From: an uncultured Paracoccaceae bacterium
GTDB taxonomy: Bacteria; Pseudomonadota; Alphaproteobacteria; Rhodobacterales; Rhodobacteraceae
Direction of reading: 5' to 3'
DNA: 64,000 bases
Assembly: GCA_947496535.1 (NCBI GenBank)
Contig: CANMDE010000002.1
Coordinates: 620,001-684,000 of the forward strand
Made by a program: the position numbers and the translations under genes. The notes beneath the pieces are model-generated. The model saw nothing but the letters and a program-made list of their open reading frames with translations. It did not search any database and was not told where the DNA came from. Positions 1 through 9,166 of the stretch are shown here, one piece after another. Every line of letters begins with the position of its first letter. Positions within the stretch are counted from its first letter, which is position 1.

Positions 1-324
1 GTTCTCGAACGCCATCAGGATCATTTCATAGGCGCCGCGTGCACCGCCAAGAAATTCACTGACGTTGAATGATGGATCAACACGCTTCATATCGGCGAGG
101 GCGATGGCAGACGGGCTGCCTTCTTCGACGTGGTCCGTGATATCGAGGTCGGGTCCGCCCTCGATCACATCCAAATCCGGCTTGCCAAGACGACGTTCCG
201 GGTCGGGTCGGGTAATCGCAGGCTTTTCGTAGCCTTCGCGGGTTCCCAACACACTGCGAAGCCGTAAAATCAAAAAAACGGCGATACCTGCAAGTACCAA
301 AAGCTGGATAATCGGAGAGTTCAT
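1..324 (-). CDS. Tim44-like domain protein, membrane-anchored (3' part outside window)
   Basis: The first 108 codons are visible, reading leftward out of the window from ATG at 322-324. Residues about 4-20 form one hydrophobic N-terminal segment, followed by a charged, proline-rich linker. The visible part ends in a stretch (FNVSEFLGGARGAYEMI) typical of the start of a Tim44/TimA domain. In alphaproteobacteria this family is an inner-membrane-anchored protein found next to fxsA and secB, and its exact role is not settled. It is divergent from fxsA, so the short gap between them probably carries both promoters. The family call rests on the N-terminus, the motif and the neighbourhood; the catalytic or binding part cannot be seen. 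Confidence 0.75.
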   Translation of the reverse strand, partial: MNSPIIQLLVLAGIAVFLILRLRSVLGTREGYEKPAITRPDPERRLGKPDLDVIEGGPDLDITDHVEEGSPSAIALADMKRVDPSFNVSEFLGGARGAYEMILMAFEN

Positions 325-436
325 CGAAACCTCATCTTGGGGGAGGTATGGAAACATACCTTTTCCGCCCTTATGTAGGTCACGGAACAGGGTGAGTCCA
401 CCTTGGCCCATCACAACTGTGGAAAGGGTGAGCCTT

Positions 437-916
437 ATGTGGCTGTTGCTGGCTTTTATTGCCGTACCTTTGATTGAAATTGCGCTGTTTATTCAGGTTG
501 GGGGGGCCATCGGGCTTTTGCCAACGCTGATAATTGTGCTTTTGACGGCAATCGCCGGGTCCTGGTTGGTCAGAACGCAAGGCTTGCGCGAGTTGGCAAA
601 GTTGCAGCAATCGTTTTCTGAATTGCAGGACCCCACCGAACCCCTTGCCAACGGGGCGATGATACTTTTCGCGGGTGCATTGCTGCTGACGCCCGGTTTC
701 TTCACCGATGTCGTGGGTCTGTCTTTGCTTGTACCGCAAGTGCGCCATGCAACCTATCTGTGGATGCGGTCCCGTGTCACCGTCCGTGGCTTTTCCGCGG
801 GACCGGGGCAGCCGCAAAACCAACGGCCTGACGACAGCGTTATCGATGCCGAGTTCAAGGACGTTACTGCTGAAAAGCGACCAACGCATGATCCATCCGG
901 TTGGACCCGGCATTAG
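437..916 (+). CDS. fxsA: FxsA family membrane protein
   Basis: A protein of 159 residues with three hydrophobic segments (about 2-22, 25-45 and 72-97) and a polar, charged C-terminal tail. The motif LLTPGFFTDVVG in the third segment is characteristic of FxsA. In E. coli FxsA relieves phage T7 exclusion by F plasmids; its housekeeping role is unknown. I chose ATG at 437 because GGAAAGG at 421-427 sits 9 bases upstream and the product then begins directly with the first membrane segment. An in-frame GTG at 392 would add 15 non-conserved residues. It lies between the Tim44-like gene and secB, the usual alphaproteobacterial arrangement. Confidence 0.9.
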   Translation: MWLLLAFIAVPLIEIALFIQVGGAIGLLPTLIIVLLTAIAGSWLVRTQGLRELAKLQQSFSELQDPTEPLANGAMILFAGALLLTPGFFTDVVGLSLLVPQVRHATYLWMRSRVTVRGFSAGPGQPQNQRPDDSVIDAEFKDVTAEKRPTHDPSGWTRH

Positions 917-981
917 CATTGAGGCTAGGCAGAGACACTGCTAGATACGGCGCAACTTTAGCCTAACCGGAGCAATTTAGC

Positions 982-1482
982 ATGTCTGATATCCCTGAAA
1001 ACGGCACGCAGCCGCAAACCCCAGAAGCGCCAAAAGTGACGAGCCGTGTATTGGCCCAATACATTCGCGATATGTCATTTGAAAACATCCTTGCCCAAAA
1101 AGGTGTTTCCGGTGATGCGCAGCCCGAAATTCAGGTTCAGGTCAATCTGGACGCGCGCAAGCGTCAGGCAGACCATCAGTATGAAGTCATCACAAAGCTG
1201 AACATCACCAGCAAAACCAAGGACAAGGGCGAGCCGCTTTTCGTCATGGAAATCGAATATGCTGGCGTCTTCCACGTTGAAGGTGTTCCAGAGGAGCAGG
1301 TTCACCCGTATCTTCTGATTGAATGTCCCCGGATCACATTCCCATTCCTGCGTCGTATCGTAAGCGATGTTTCCCGTGATGGTGGCTTCCCGCCGCTGAA
1401 CCTCGAGACAATCGACTTCATGGCGCTATATCGCGGTGAACTGGCCCGCCGTGCTGAAGCGGAAAAGGCTAAAGCCAACTAA
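982..1482 (+). CDS. secB: Protein-export chaperone SecB
   Basis: A cytoplasmic tetrameric chaperone that keeps preproteins unfolded and delivers them to SecA. The 166 residues match the alphaproteobacterial family length. The core starts at about residue 24 (LAQYIRDMSFEN) and the C-terminal half contains the family signature PYLLIECPRITFPFLRRI followed by GGFPPLNL, which forms the SecA-contacting region. The tail is alanine and charge rich, as usual. It converges with dnaQ, and the two stop codons overlap by 4 bases, leaving no room for a terminator. Confidence 0.97.
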   Translation: MSDIPENGTQPQTPEAPKVTSRVLAQYIRDMSFENILAQKGVSGDAQPEIQVQVNLDARKRQADHQYEVITKLNITSKTKDKGEPLFVMEIEYAGVFHVEGVPEEQVHPYLLIECPRITFPFLRRIVSDVSRDGGFPPLNLETIDFMALYRGELARRAEAEKAKAN

Positions 1483-2171
1483 GTCAGTTTTTTCCACAAT
1501 GCGCCGTCGCCCAGTTGTTCAATGAACGCATTATGGGCGGCGGCTTCTTCTTGTGTGATGAGCGGTGACAGTGACATCGGCCGCGCCGATGCAACCCAGT
1601 CTGCATCCAGATTTTCAACAGATTTCGACGAGCCAGACGTCGCCAGCGCAAAATCCGGTTGGCGGCCGCCGATGAGCTCCAGATAGACTTCAGCAAGAAT
1701 TTCACTGTCCAAAAGCGCCCCGTGCAATGTGCGGGAGCTGTTATCAATGCCGAACCGCCTGCACAGAGCATCCAGAGATGCAGGCGAACCCGGAAACTTT
1801 CGCCGGGCGATGGCCAAGGTATCAATAGCCTGGTTCATTGGCAGGAGCTGAAAGTCTATCCATCCCAGCTCAGCGTTTAGGAATTTCATATCAAACGCCG
1901 CGTTGTGAATGACCAGCTTTGCATCACCAACAAAATCGACGAAGTCCTGCGCGATATCTTTAAAAACCGGTTTATCGGCCAGAAATTCATCGCCAAGGCC
2001 GTGAACAGCAAATGCCTCTGCGGGCATGGATCGCTTCGGGTTGATATATTGATGATATGTGCGCCCGGTCGGGACATGGCCCAATAGCTCTACCGCACCA
2101 ATTTCGACAATCCGGTCGCCTTCGGTCGGTTCAAAACCCGTGGTCTCAGTATCAAGAACAATTTCACGCAT
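1479..2171 (-). CDS. dnaQ: DNA polymerase III epsilon subunit (3'-5' proofreading exonuclease)
   Basis: The proofreading subunit of the replicative polymerase. It is a DEDDh exonuclease: D7 and E9 in DTETTG, D94 in HNAAFD, and H150/D155 in HGALLDSE are all present, so the protein should be active. The 230-residue length is normal for the family, with a C-terminal segment after about residue 180 for alpha-subunit binding. Its start overlaps the end of coaE by 8 bases, and aroE and maf follow the same direction. This places it last in a maf-aroE-coaE-dnaQ operon reading away from the origin. Confidence 0.96.
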   Translation of the reverse strand: MREIVLDTETTGFEPTEGDRIVEIGAVELLGHVPTGRTYHQYINPKRSMPAEAFAVHGLGDEFLADKPVFKDIAQDFVDFVGDAKLVIHNAAFDMKFLNAELGWIDFQLLPMNQAIDTLAIARRKFPGSPASLDALCRRFGIDNSSRTLHGALLDSEILAEVYLELIGGRQPDFALATSGSSKSVENLDADWVASARPMSLSPLITQEEAAAHNAFIEQLGDGALWKKLT

Positions 2172-2754
2172 TGGGCTGTCCTGTTATCTCTGCAATCAGT
2201 TTTTGCACAGCGGCACGGGTCTGGTCCATATCCAGTGTTTCAATCACATAGTCGGCGCGGGTTCGTTTTGCGGCGTCGGGCATTTGTCGGGACAACAAGT
2301 TGTCGAAATGCGCTTCTGTCATGCCGTCCCGGGCAAGAACCCGTGATCGCTGGACGCTTTGCGGTGCCGTAACAACAAGAACGGAGTCGAGCCATTTGTC
2401 AGCACCGGTTTCGAACAGAAGCGGGATATCAAAGAGAAGTAGGGGATCATCGTGATTGTTAATGAAGTCCTGACGATGCTCATTAAGGAGAGGCTTCAAG
2501 ATATGTTCTATTTTGTCCAAAGCAGAACTGTCTTGTCGGATAATATCCTTCAGTTTTTCGCGTGAAACGCCAGCGTCGACGATAGCTGATGGAAAAACAT
2601 GGCCGATTTTGGCGACGGCCGTGCCTCCGGGAGAATAGAGTTGATGTACAACCTGATCTGCATCCCAGACCGGCACGCCTTCTTCGCGAAACGTGTTGGC
2701 GGTGGTTGATTTGCCCATCCCGATAGAGCCGGTCAGGCCCAGCAAGTGCGTCAT
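2164..2754 (-). CDS. coaE: Dephospho-CoA kinase
   Basis: It catalyses the last step of coenzyme A synthesis, ATP-dependent 3'-phosphorylation of dephospho-CoA. The P-loop GSIGMGKST at residues 9-17 and the following FDIPLLFE motif are the standard CoaE signatures. At 196 residues it is of normal length. It overlaps aroE by 4 bases and dnaQ by 8, so translation of the three is probably coupled. Nothing is unusual about it. Confidence 0.96.
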   Translation of the reverse strand: MTHLLGLTGSIGMGKSTTANTFREEGVPVWDADQVVHQLYSPGGTAVAKIGHVFPSAIVDAGVSREKLKDIIRQDSSALDKIEHILKPLLNEHRQDFINNHDDPLLLFDIPLLFETGADKWLDSVLVVTAPQSVQRSRVLARDGMTEAHFDNLLSRQMPDAAKRTRADYVIETLDMDQTRAAVQKLIAEITGQPNA

Positions 2755-3578
2755 GCCAAAACAGCCTGACGTACCTCTTCATCGACCTCTGGTCTGCGAC
2801 CAAACCACCGTTCAAACCCTGGGACACCTTGATGAAGGAGCATCCCAAGACCATCCACGACAACACATCCCGCCGCTTCGGCTTTGTTGAGAAATGCAGT
2901 ACGAAGTGGGTTATAGATGATGTCGTTTACGACTGTGCCGGGCTGCAATGCATCAAGTGATACCTTGAATTCAGCGGCACCCGTCATCCCCAAGGAGGTG
3001 GTATTGACGACCGTGGTTGCGGTTTCGAGCATGTCGCCGGCATGAACCCAATCAACAACTTTTATGCGTGGCCCGAACTCGGCACGAAGTGCTTCCGCTT
3101 TGTTACGGGTACGGTTGGATAACAAAATCTCGGGGGCGCCGGCATTGGCCAGCGATACGATAATCGCTCGTGCGGCACCTCCAGCGCCGAAAATTGCGGC
3201 GGGTCCGGACTTTGGATCCCATGTGGGCGCATATTGTTTCACATTCGCCATGAAACCATAGCCATCGGTATTATCAGCAAGAATTTGACCATCTTCTCTG
3301 AAGGTCAGCGTATTTGCCGCGCCGATCAGCGTGGCCCGGTCGCTTATCTGATCAGCAAACTGGAGCACATTCACCTTATGAGGAAGCGTCACATTGATGC
3401 CCACAAATCCTTGTCCTGGGAGATCACGAATAGTCTGTTCCAACGCGTCTTCGGTCACTTGAAGGGCGACGTAATCGCCGGAGATCCCGTATCGGGCCAG
3501 CCAATGCTTGTGCAACTTGGGTGACAGCGAATGCGAAATGGGATTCCCGATCACGGCAGCTTTGGGAAAAGTTGTCAT
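2751..3578 (-). CDS. aroE: Shikimate dehydrogenase (NADP+)
   Basis: Reduces 3-dehydroshikimate to shikimate in aromatic amino acid synthesis. Visible landmarks are the shikimate-binding SHSLSP at 15-20, the catalytic lysine K68 in NVTLPHK, catalytic D105 in NTDG, and the NADP-binding GAGGAARAI at 131-139. The C-terminal VDGLGMLLHQG is also typical. At 275 residues it is full length. It overlaps the maf stop region by 4 bases upstream and coaE by 4 downstream. Confidence 0.96.
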   Translation of the reverse strand: MTTFPKAAVIGNPISHSLSPKLHKHWLARYGISGDYVALQVTEDALEQTIRDLPGQGFVGINVTLPHKVNVLQFADQISDRATLIGAANTLTFREDGQILADNTDGYGFMANVKQYAPTWDPKSGPAAIFGAGGAARAIIVSLANAGAPEILLSNRTRNKAEALRAEFGPRIKVVDWVHAGDMLETATTVVNTTSLGMTGAAEFKVSLDALQPGTVVNDIIYNPLRTAFLNKAEAAGCVVVDGLGMLLHQGVPGFERWFGRRPEVDEEVRQAVLA

Positions 3579-4174
3579 GATGGCAGTGTTCCGCGGAGCG
3601 TCAGATATGACAAGAGTTCGAGCATAGGCAAACCAAGAACAGAGAAATAATCTCCCTCAATGCGAGAAAAAAGCCGCACACCTTCCTCTTCGAGTTTGTA
3701 GGACCCAACAGAATGCCTGATGCTGTCCCAGTTTCTGTCCACATAATCGTTCAGATAGGCATCTGTGGCATCGCGCATATGCAGACGGACCAGCCCGACG
3801 TGCCGCCAAACCGGGCCCGCGTCAGCGTAGACGACAACCGCAGACAACAACTGATGTGTGTCACCACGAAGCGCGTAGAGCTGCTGTAGTGCATCCTCTT
3901 TCGTTTCAGGTTTTGCGAGAAGTGACCGTTTGTGGGCCAGAACTTGATCGCATCCTATCACCAAAGAACCGGGATGTTTTGAGGCGACTTTCTGGGCTTT
4001 CATCTCGGCGAGGGTATCGGCGATGTCGCGGGGAGAAGCACCCTCTTGGCACAGCGAATCACGTATGGTGGTTTCATCGATGCGTGGTATGACGACATCG
4101 AAGATCGTACCTGCCTGAGACAACAATTTTGACCGGATGGCTGAGCCAGAGGCCAGAATGATGTGATCTTTCAT
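3575..4174 (-). CDS. maf: Maf family nucleoside triphosphate pyrophosphatase
   Basis: Hydrolyses non-canonical or modified NTPs. Landmarks are LASGSAIRSKLL near the N-terminus, the metal-binding CDQVL, and a C-terminal EGDYFSVLGLPM motif. This is the SVGSYKLEEEG-containing type found beside the origin in many alphaproteobacteria. I used ATG at 4172-4174 (199 residues); an in-frame GTG at 4184-4186 adds four residues and neither start has a clear ribosome site. It is the first gene left of the candidate oriC, and a DnaA-box-like 9-mer touches its start codon. Confidence 0.93.
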   Translation of the reverse strand: MKDHIILASGSAIRSKLLSQAGTIFDVVIPRIDETTIRDSLCQEGASPRDIADTLAEMKAQKVASKHPGSLVIGCDQVLAHKRSLLAKPETKEDALQQLYALRGDTHQLLSAVVVYADAGPVWRHVGLVRLHMRDATDAYLNDYVDRNWDSIRHSVGSYKLEEEGVRLFSRIEGDYFSVLGLPMLELLSYLTLRGTLPS

Positions 4175-4395
4175 GTGGGTAACCACTGGGAAAAGCTATG
4201 TGAATTTCCGGTATCTATAGTGGACCGACATCATGCTTTGAACCTGGAAACGGTTTTGGACAGTGTTTTGGCAAACAAGGCACCAAATTTTCCACTGTGG
4301 GAAAGGACAAGTTTGTCCTGTGTAGGATTCTGGTCAGCGGCGAGTGTCAGCGCGAAAAATGAAATAGGTCGTGCAAGTATTTTTTGTCTATCTAT

Positions 4396-4426
4396 TTGAC
4401 ATATATATATTTTTTATAGTTATAAT
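4396..4426 (+). promoter_or_regulatory. Candidate sigma-70 promoter inside the AT-rich origin segment
   Basis: TTGACA at 4396-4401 and TATAAT at 4421-4426 are both perfect consensus hexamers on the plus strand, separated by 19 bases, which is longer than the 17 optimum. Transcription would start near 4433, run through the DnaA box and reach rho after a leader of about 260 bases. The segment is so A+T rich that a chance match is possible, but both hexamers being perfect is notable. Confidence 0.5.
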
Positions 4427-4460
4427 TCGGCTCATAACCGGGATTGCTTGGTGTTGGTCT

Positions 4461-4469
4461 TGTGGATAA
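4461..4469 (-). other. DnaA box (perfect consensus)
   Basis: The plus strand reads TGTGGATAA, the exact complement of the DnaA box TTATCCACA. It lies between the two A+T-rich tracts of the candidate origin. A second box-like 9-mer (CAATCCACA, two mismatches) is 16 bases further on in the opposite orientation. Confidence 0.85.
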
Positions 4470-4588
4470 GTCTGCGGAAATAAAACAATCCACAAAGAAC
4501 GGCCTGCCTATTACATCATCATTCTTTATATACATTTATTTATTTTTAAATGTCGGTTCAGGTGATCATATCACATGCTGACCTTACA

Positions 4589-4617
4589 TTGACTCGTTGG
4601 GCAATCGATCATAGAAC
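4589..4617 (+). promoter_or_regulatory. Probable rho promoter
   Basis: TTGACT at 4589-4594 and TAGAAC at 4612-4617 are separated by exactly 17 bases. Initiation near 4624 would give rho a leader of about 70 bases. It lies at the right edge of the candidate origin. The assignment is by consensus match only. Confidence 0.5.
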
Positions 4618-4696
4618 ACTGACGCGATCTGTTCTGATCGTACTTTCCCCGAACAAACTACAACAGCAGCGATCAAGATGCTGAAAAAAGGTTGAT

Positions 4697-5968
4697 ATGT
4701 CACAACACCGCCTGAACCTTGCCGACCTAAAAGCGCAAAGCCCGAAGGATCTTTTATCTTTGGCCGAGGAGCTGGAGGTCGAGAACGCATCTACGATGCG
4801 CAAGGGCGATATGATGTTCGCCATTCTCAAAGAGCGGGCTGATGAAGAGTGGGTGATCGGCGGTGACGGCGTTCTGGAAGTGCTTCAGGACGGTTTTGGT
4901 TTTCTGAGATCGCCAGAAGCAAACTATCTGCCAGGACCGGATGATATCTATGTATCTCCGGATATGATTAGGAAATACTCCTTGCGGACCGGCGATACGG
5001 TTGAAGGGGTAATGAAAGAGCCCAACGATACCGAGCGCTATTTTGCGTTGACGAGTGTTGAGCAGATCAACTTTGAAGATCCGGATAAGGCAAAACACAA
5101 AGTGGCGTTTGATAACCTGACGCCGCTTTATCCCGACGAGCGTCTCACGATGGAGATTGACGATCCCACCTTGAAGGATAGGTCGGCGCGGATTATCGAT
5201 CTGGTTGCGCCTATCGGGAAAGGGCAGCGATCATTGATCGTGGCACCTCCGCGGACGGGTAAGACGGTTCTGTTGCAGAATATTGCGAATTCGATCGAAA
5301 AAAATCACCCTGAATGCTATCTGATTGTCTTGCTGATCGATGAACGGCCGGAAGAGGTGACAGACATGCAGCGGTCTGTGAAAGGCGAGGTGGTTTCGTC
5401 AACATTTGATGAACCGGCAACCCGTCACGTAGCTGTGTCTGAAATGGTGATTGAGAAGGCGAAGCGTCTTGTTGAACATAAGCGGGATGTTGTGATCTTG
5501 CTCGATTCTATTACGCGGCTTGGGCGGGCGTTTAACACAACTGTTCCGTCATCCGGTAAGGTTCTGACTGGTGGTGTGGACGCGAACGCATTGCAGCGGC
5601 CAAAGCGTTTCTTTGGGGCAGCCCGGAATATCGAAGAAGGTGGATCACTGACGATTATCGCAACAGCGCTGATAGATACCGGATCACGTATGGACGAAGT
5701 GATTTTTGAAGAGTTCAAGGGGACAGGTAACAGCGAAATCGTGTTGGATCGCAAAGTGGCCGATAAACGTGTGTTCCCGGCGATGGATATTCTCAAGTCT
5801 GGCACCCGGAAGGAAGAGTTGTTGGTCGATAAGACTGACCTCGCCAAGACCTATGTGTTGCGCCGCATTTTGAATCCAATGGGGACAACGGATGCCATCG
5901 AATTCCTTATTGGGAAATTGAAGCAGACCAAGACAAATTCTGACTTCTTTGATTCAATGAACACCTAG
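4697..5968 (+). CDS. rho: Transcription termination factor Rho
   Basis: A hexameric RNA-DNA helicase that terminates transcription. The 423 residues contain the N-terminal RNA-binding cold-shock-like fold ([13 protein letters not shown], about 70-82) and the Walker A loop APPRTGKT near residues 182-189. The Walker B region [11 protein letters not shown], the Q-loop segment [11 protein letters not shown] and the R-loop EFKGTGNSE follow. It is the first gene to the right of the candidate origin, as in other alphaproteobacteria. The start is ATG at 4697, preceded by AAAAAAGG. No hairpin separates it from mnmE, 29 bases downstream. Confidence 0.98.
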   Translation: MSQHRLNLADLKAQSPKDLLSLAEELEVENASTMRKGDMMFAILKERADEEWVIGGDGVLEVLQDGFGFLRSPEANYLPGPDDIYVSPDMIRKYSLRTGDTVEGVMKEPNDTERYFALTSVEQINFEDPDKAKHKVAFDNLTPLYPDERLTMEIDDPTLKDRSARIIDLVAPIGKGQRSLIVAPPRTGKTVLLQNIANSIEKNHPECYLIVLLIDERPEEVTDMQRSVKGEVVSSTFDEPATRHVAVSEMVIEKAKRLVEHKRDVVILLDSITRLGRAFNTTVPSSGKVLTGGVDANALQRPKRFFGAARNIEEGGSLTIIATALIDTGSRMDEVIFEEFKGTGNSEIVLDRKVADKRVFPAMDILKSGTRKEELLVDKTDLAKTYVLRRILNPMGTTDAIEFLIGKLKQTKTNSDFFDSMNT

Positions 5969-5997
5969 ATTATAAATAAATACAATGGGTTAGTGAT

Positions 5998-7278
5998 ATG
6001 CACACGATTTTCGCGCTTGCTACGGCTCAGGGTCGTGCCGGCGTGGCAATTGTTCGTATTTCTGGAGAGAAGGCAGATGTCGCGGCCTGTCGTTTAATGC
6101 GCGATGTTCCTGCTGTGCGGGGTGTGCGGTCCGTTTTTGACAGCGATGGTGTGCTTTTGGATGAGGGGTTGATCCTTCAGTTTCCGGAAAAACACAGCTT
6201 CACCGGTGAGAAAGTTGTTGAGCTGCATTTGCATGGCAGTCCGGCCATTGTAGCGGCGGTCTTGCGTGTTTTGGGGGACGATCCGGATTTACGTCAAGCG
6301 GAACCCGGAGAATTTACACGGCGTGCGCTTGAAAACGGTAGGCTTGATCTGGCGCAGGTTGAGGGCTTGGCCGATCTGATTGATGCCGAGACTGAGATGC
6401 AACGGCGTCAGGCGCTTCGGGTGTTTTCTGGAGAGCTTGGTGAGATGGCAGCGATTTGGCGGGCTAAGCTGGTGCGTGCCGCTGCTTTGCTGGAAGCGAC
6501 GATAGATTTTGTAGATGAAGACGTTCCAGTTGATGTGTTGCCGGATGTGCGGATGTTTATCGGTGATGTACGAGACCAAATGCGATTGCAAAGTGAAGGT
6601 GTTAAGGTGGCCGAACGGCTGCGCGAAGGGTTCGAGGTCGCGATCATTGGAAAGCCGAACGTGGGAAAATCGACTCTGCTGAATAGGTTGGCCGGTCGGG
6701 ATGCTGCGATCACGTCAGAGTTGGCGGGAACGACCCGCGATGTGATAGAGGTCCGTCTTGATTTGTGCGGAATACCTGTGACTTTGCTGGATACGGCAGG
6801 GTTGCGGGAAACGGACGATAGGCTTGAAGGTTTGGGTATCGCGCGAGCAGAGGAACGCGCAAAGCACGCTGATTTGCGAATCTATATGAGGGATGATGAC
6901 GACATTGCACCACCATATATGGATGATGACGACATCGTTGTTCAGGGTAAGGCTGATTTAGGCGCCAAGGATGATTTTGCAGTTTCTGGAAAAACTGGTG
7001 AAGGTGTAGATGCGCTGGTTGATCGTGTTGGCAGTATTTTGGCGCAAAGGCTTTCGTCAGTCGGTATTGCGATGCGCGAACGACATCGCGTTGCGATGAT
7101 GCGGGCGATTGGGTACATTGACGATGTTGAAAGTAAGCTGGGCGACGACCAGGGGATGGTTGACCTAATCGCTGAAGACCTGCGTTCAGCTATCCGGGCA
7201 GTGGACAGTATTATTGGTCGCGTGGATGTTGAGCAGGTCTTGGATGAAATTTTTTCGAGCTTCTGCATCGGAAAGTAA
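5998..7278 (+). CDS. mnmE: tRNA modification GTPase MnmE
   Basis: Works with MnmG to install the (carboxymethyl)aminomethyl group at U34 of several tRNAs. The formyl-folate-binding N-terminal domain is followed by an inserted G domain: G1 GKPNVGKST at about 217-225, G2 AGTTRD and G3 DTAGLRET. The C-terminus is the family hallmark CIGK with its essential cysteine. The fourth GTPase motif, usually NKxD, reads GKAD here, so the asparagine is replaced. The length (426) is slightly below that of E. coli MnmE. Three bases separate its stop from the mnmG start, so the two partners are expressed together. Confidence 0.97.
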   Translation: MHTIFALATAQGRAGVAIVRISGEKADVAACRLMRDVPAVRGVRSVFDSDGVLLDEGLILQFPEKHSFTGEKVVELHLHGSPAIVAAVLRVLGDDPDLRQAEPGEFTRRALENGRLDLAQVEGLADLIDAETEMQRRQALRVFSGELGEMAAIWRAKLVRAAALLEATIDFVDEDVPVDVLPDVRMFIGDVRDQMRLQSEGVKVAERLREGFEVAIIGKPNVGKSTLLNRLAGRDAAITSELAGTTRDVIEVRLDLCGIPVTLLDTAGLRETDDRLEGLGIARAEERAKHADLRIYMRDDDDIAPPYMDDDDIVVQGKADLGAKDDFAVSGKTGEGVDALVDRVGSILAQRLSSVGIAMRERHRVAMMRAIGYIDDVESKLGDDQGMVDLIAEDLRSAIRAVDSIIGRVDVEQVLDEIFSSFCIGK

Positions 7279-7281
7279 GGA

Positions 7282-9162
7282 GTGTTTCACGTGAAACATC
7301 GCGATTTTGACGTCGTTGTTGTCGGTGGTGGGCACGCCGGCTGTGAGGCAGCCCATGCGGCTGCACGTATGGGCGTGAATACAGCGTTGGTGACGCTGAC
7401 GAAAGATGCGATTGGTGTCATGTCTTGTAATCCGGCGATTGGCGGCTTGGGAAAGGGGCATCTTGTACGTGAAATTGATGCTCTTGATGGTGTGATGGGT
7501 CGCGTTGCTGATGCGGCAGGCATTCAGTTTCGGCTTCTTAATCGGAAGAAAGGTCCGGCTGTTCAGGGTCCTAGGGCACAGGCGGATCGTACAATTTACC
7601 GTCGCGCGATGCAGGCAGAACTGTCTGCGGTGCAAAATCTGACAATTGTAGAGGGAGAAGTCGTTGATCTGATTACGGAATCCGGAGAAGTCCGGGGTCT
7701 TCGATTGCATGATGACACGGAACTTTCGTGCGCTGCTGTTGTGCTGACAACGGGAACTTTCCTGCGAGGGGTGATCCATATTGGAGAAGAACAGCATGCG
7801 GCTGGCCGTATGGGGGAACGCCCGTCTGTGCGGTTGGCAGAGCGACTGGATTCATTTGATCTACCACTTGGGCGTCTGAAAACAGGCACGCCGCCCCGGC
7901 TTGACGGGCGAACAATAGCGTGGGACGCGCTTCAAATGCAGCCGGGTGATGCTGATCCTACGTTTTTTTCATTCGGAACGTCGAATATTCAAGTGCGGCA
8001 GGTTGCCTGCGGTATCACGACGACGAACATCCAGACGCACGAGATAATCCAAAATAATCTCGCAAAATCAGCGATGTACAGCGGAAATATTGATGGGGTG
8101 GGGCCGCGCTACTGCCCTTCTATAGAAGACAAGGTTGTTCGTTTTGCAGATAAGGACTCTCATCAAATTTTCCTTGAGCCTGAGGGGCTGGATGACCACA
8201 CTATATACCCGAACGGTATATCGACCTCCCTCCCGGTCGACGTTCAAAGGGCTTATGTGAATTCGATAGAGGGCCTGGAGGGTGCAATTATTTTGCAGCC
8301 CGGCTATGCTATTGAATACGACTATGTAGATCCGCGATCACTAGATGCGACGCTCGAATTGTCCGTCCTTCCAGGGCTGTATCTGGCTGGTCAAATCAAC
8401 GGGACCACTGGCTATGAAGAAGCTGCAGCACAAGGTCTGGTAGCTGGGCTTAATGCTGCATCTGCATGTCGTGGCGGGGAGAAGGTTCTATTTAGTAGAT
8501 ATGATTCATATATCGGCGTCATGGTAGATGATCTTGTGACGCGCGGTGTATCAGAACCCTATCGAATGTTTACGTCGAGAGCGGAATTCCGGCTCTCGCT
8601 TCGCGCGGATAATGCAGATCAGCGATTAACCGAGCGTGGACATGATATCGGATGTGTCGGGGAGCATCGTTGGGCGGCATTCTCGCGTAAACGAAATCAG
8701 TTGCAACAAGCGACTAAAGTATTGTCGAATATAAATTTTCCGGCAAGCGCTTTGGCGCAGGTCGGGGTGAATATAAACGCTGATGGTCCAAAAAAGACCG
8801 CTTTAGAGGCGCTTAGTCTGGCGGATTTTGGTGTTGAACAGCTAAATCAATTGATGGAACTGCCAGTTGATGCCGCACCTGGTATTCTACCGCAGTTGAA
8901 AATAGACGCCATGTACGCGCCCTATCTGGAGCGACAGAGGCGGGATCTCGAAAGTCTGCAGCGCGACGAAAAGCAAAAAATTCCAGCTAATATGGATTAT
9001 AGCGCGATTAAGGGTGTCTCAAACGAGCTTTTGACGAAGTTGGAAAAGGTTCGCCCAACTTCGATTGCTCAGGCGAACCGTATAGAGGGGATGACCCCAG
9101 CGTGTTTGATGCTGCTGATTGGGCGGATCAAAAGGGATCATCAAGGGCGTGTTGGCACTTGA
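7282..9162 (+). CDS. mnmG: tRNA uridine-5-carboxymethylaminomethyl modification enzyme MnmG
   Basis: The FAD-dependent partner of MnmE in wobble-uridine modification. FAD binding is shown by [10 protein letters not shown] at residues 11-20; the conserved cysteine lies in [14 protein letters not shown], and the later motif [15 protein letters not shown] is family specific. At 626 residues it is full length. The start is GTG at 7282 with AAGGAG just upstream. The first six codons (M-F-H-V-K-H) are dictated by a parS palindrome. rsmG follows 4 bases after the stop. Confidence 0.97.
   Translation: MFHVKHRDFDVVVVGGGHAGCEAAHAAARMGVNTALVTLTKDAIGVMSCNPAIGGLGKGHLVREIDALDGVMGRVADAAGIQFRLLNRKKGPAVQGPRAQADRTIYRRAMQAELSAVQNLTIVEGEVVDLITESGEVRGLRLHDDTELSCAAVVLTTGTFLRGVIHIGEEQHAAGRMGERPSVRLAERLDSFDLPLGRLKTGTPPRLDGRTIAWDALQMQPGDADPTFFSFGTSNIQVRQVACGITTTNIQTHEIIQNNLAKSAMYSGNIDGVGPRYCPSIEDKVVRFADKDSHQIFLEPEGLDDHTIYPNGISTSLPVDVQRAYVNSIEGLEGAIILQPGYAIEYDYVDPRSLDATLELSVLPGLYLAGQINGTTGYEEAAAQGLVAGLNAASACRGGEKVLFSRYDSYIGVMVDDLVTRGVSEPYRMFTSRAEFRLSLRADNADQRLTERGHDIGCVGEHRWAAFSRKRNQLQQATKVLSNINFPASALAQVGVNINADGPKKTALEALSLADFGVEQLNQLMELPVDAAPGILPQLKIDAMYAPYLERQRRDLESLQRDEKQKIPANMDYSAIKGVSNELLTKLEKVRPTSIAQANRIEGMTPACLMLLIGRIKRDHQGRVGT
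7283..7298. other. parS partition site 1
   Basis: TGTTTCACGTGAAACA is a perfect 16-bp palindrome identical to the classic ParB-binding parS sequence. It overlaps the second base of the mnmG start codon and encodes the FHVKH residues that follow. ParB, encoded 3.3 kb downstream, should nucleate here. Confidence 0.93.
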
Positions 9163-9166
9163 TCAA

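Larger units (their letters stand above)
4175..4696. other. Candidate chromosomal replication origin (oriC)
   Basis: About 520 non-coding bases lie between the divergent genes maf (leftward) and rho (rightward). It holds a perfect DnaA box in minus orientation at 4461-4469. Weaker boxes are present: 4174-4182 with one mismatch, and 4486-4494, 4286-4294 and 4296-4304 with about two each. There are two long A+T tracts, about 4378-4428 and 4509-4552, suitable for duplex opening. Genes on both sides point away from it, parS sites and parAB are within 7 kb, and the gene order matches known alphaproteobacterial origin flanks. The origin call is inference from these signals. The exact borders are unknown. 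Confidence 0.8.

Noticed and set aside
380..919. A 179-codon minus-strand frame opposite fxsA
   Set aside because: No family features; it mirrors the fxsA coding strand, which has clear membrane segments.
4562..4574. Inverted repeat GTGAT-CAT-ATCAC near the rho promoter, FNR/CRP-like
   Set aside because: The spacing does not match CRP (N6) or FNR (N4) sites, and the arms are only 5 bp long.
4550..4684. A 44-codon frame inside the candidate origin, possible rho leader peptide
   Set aside because: No ribosome site (its upstream is TTATTTTTAA) and no stall-like motif; probably chance.
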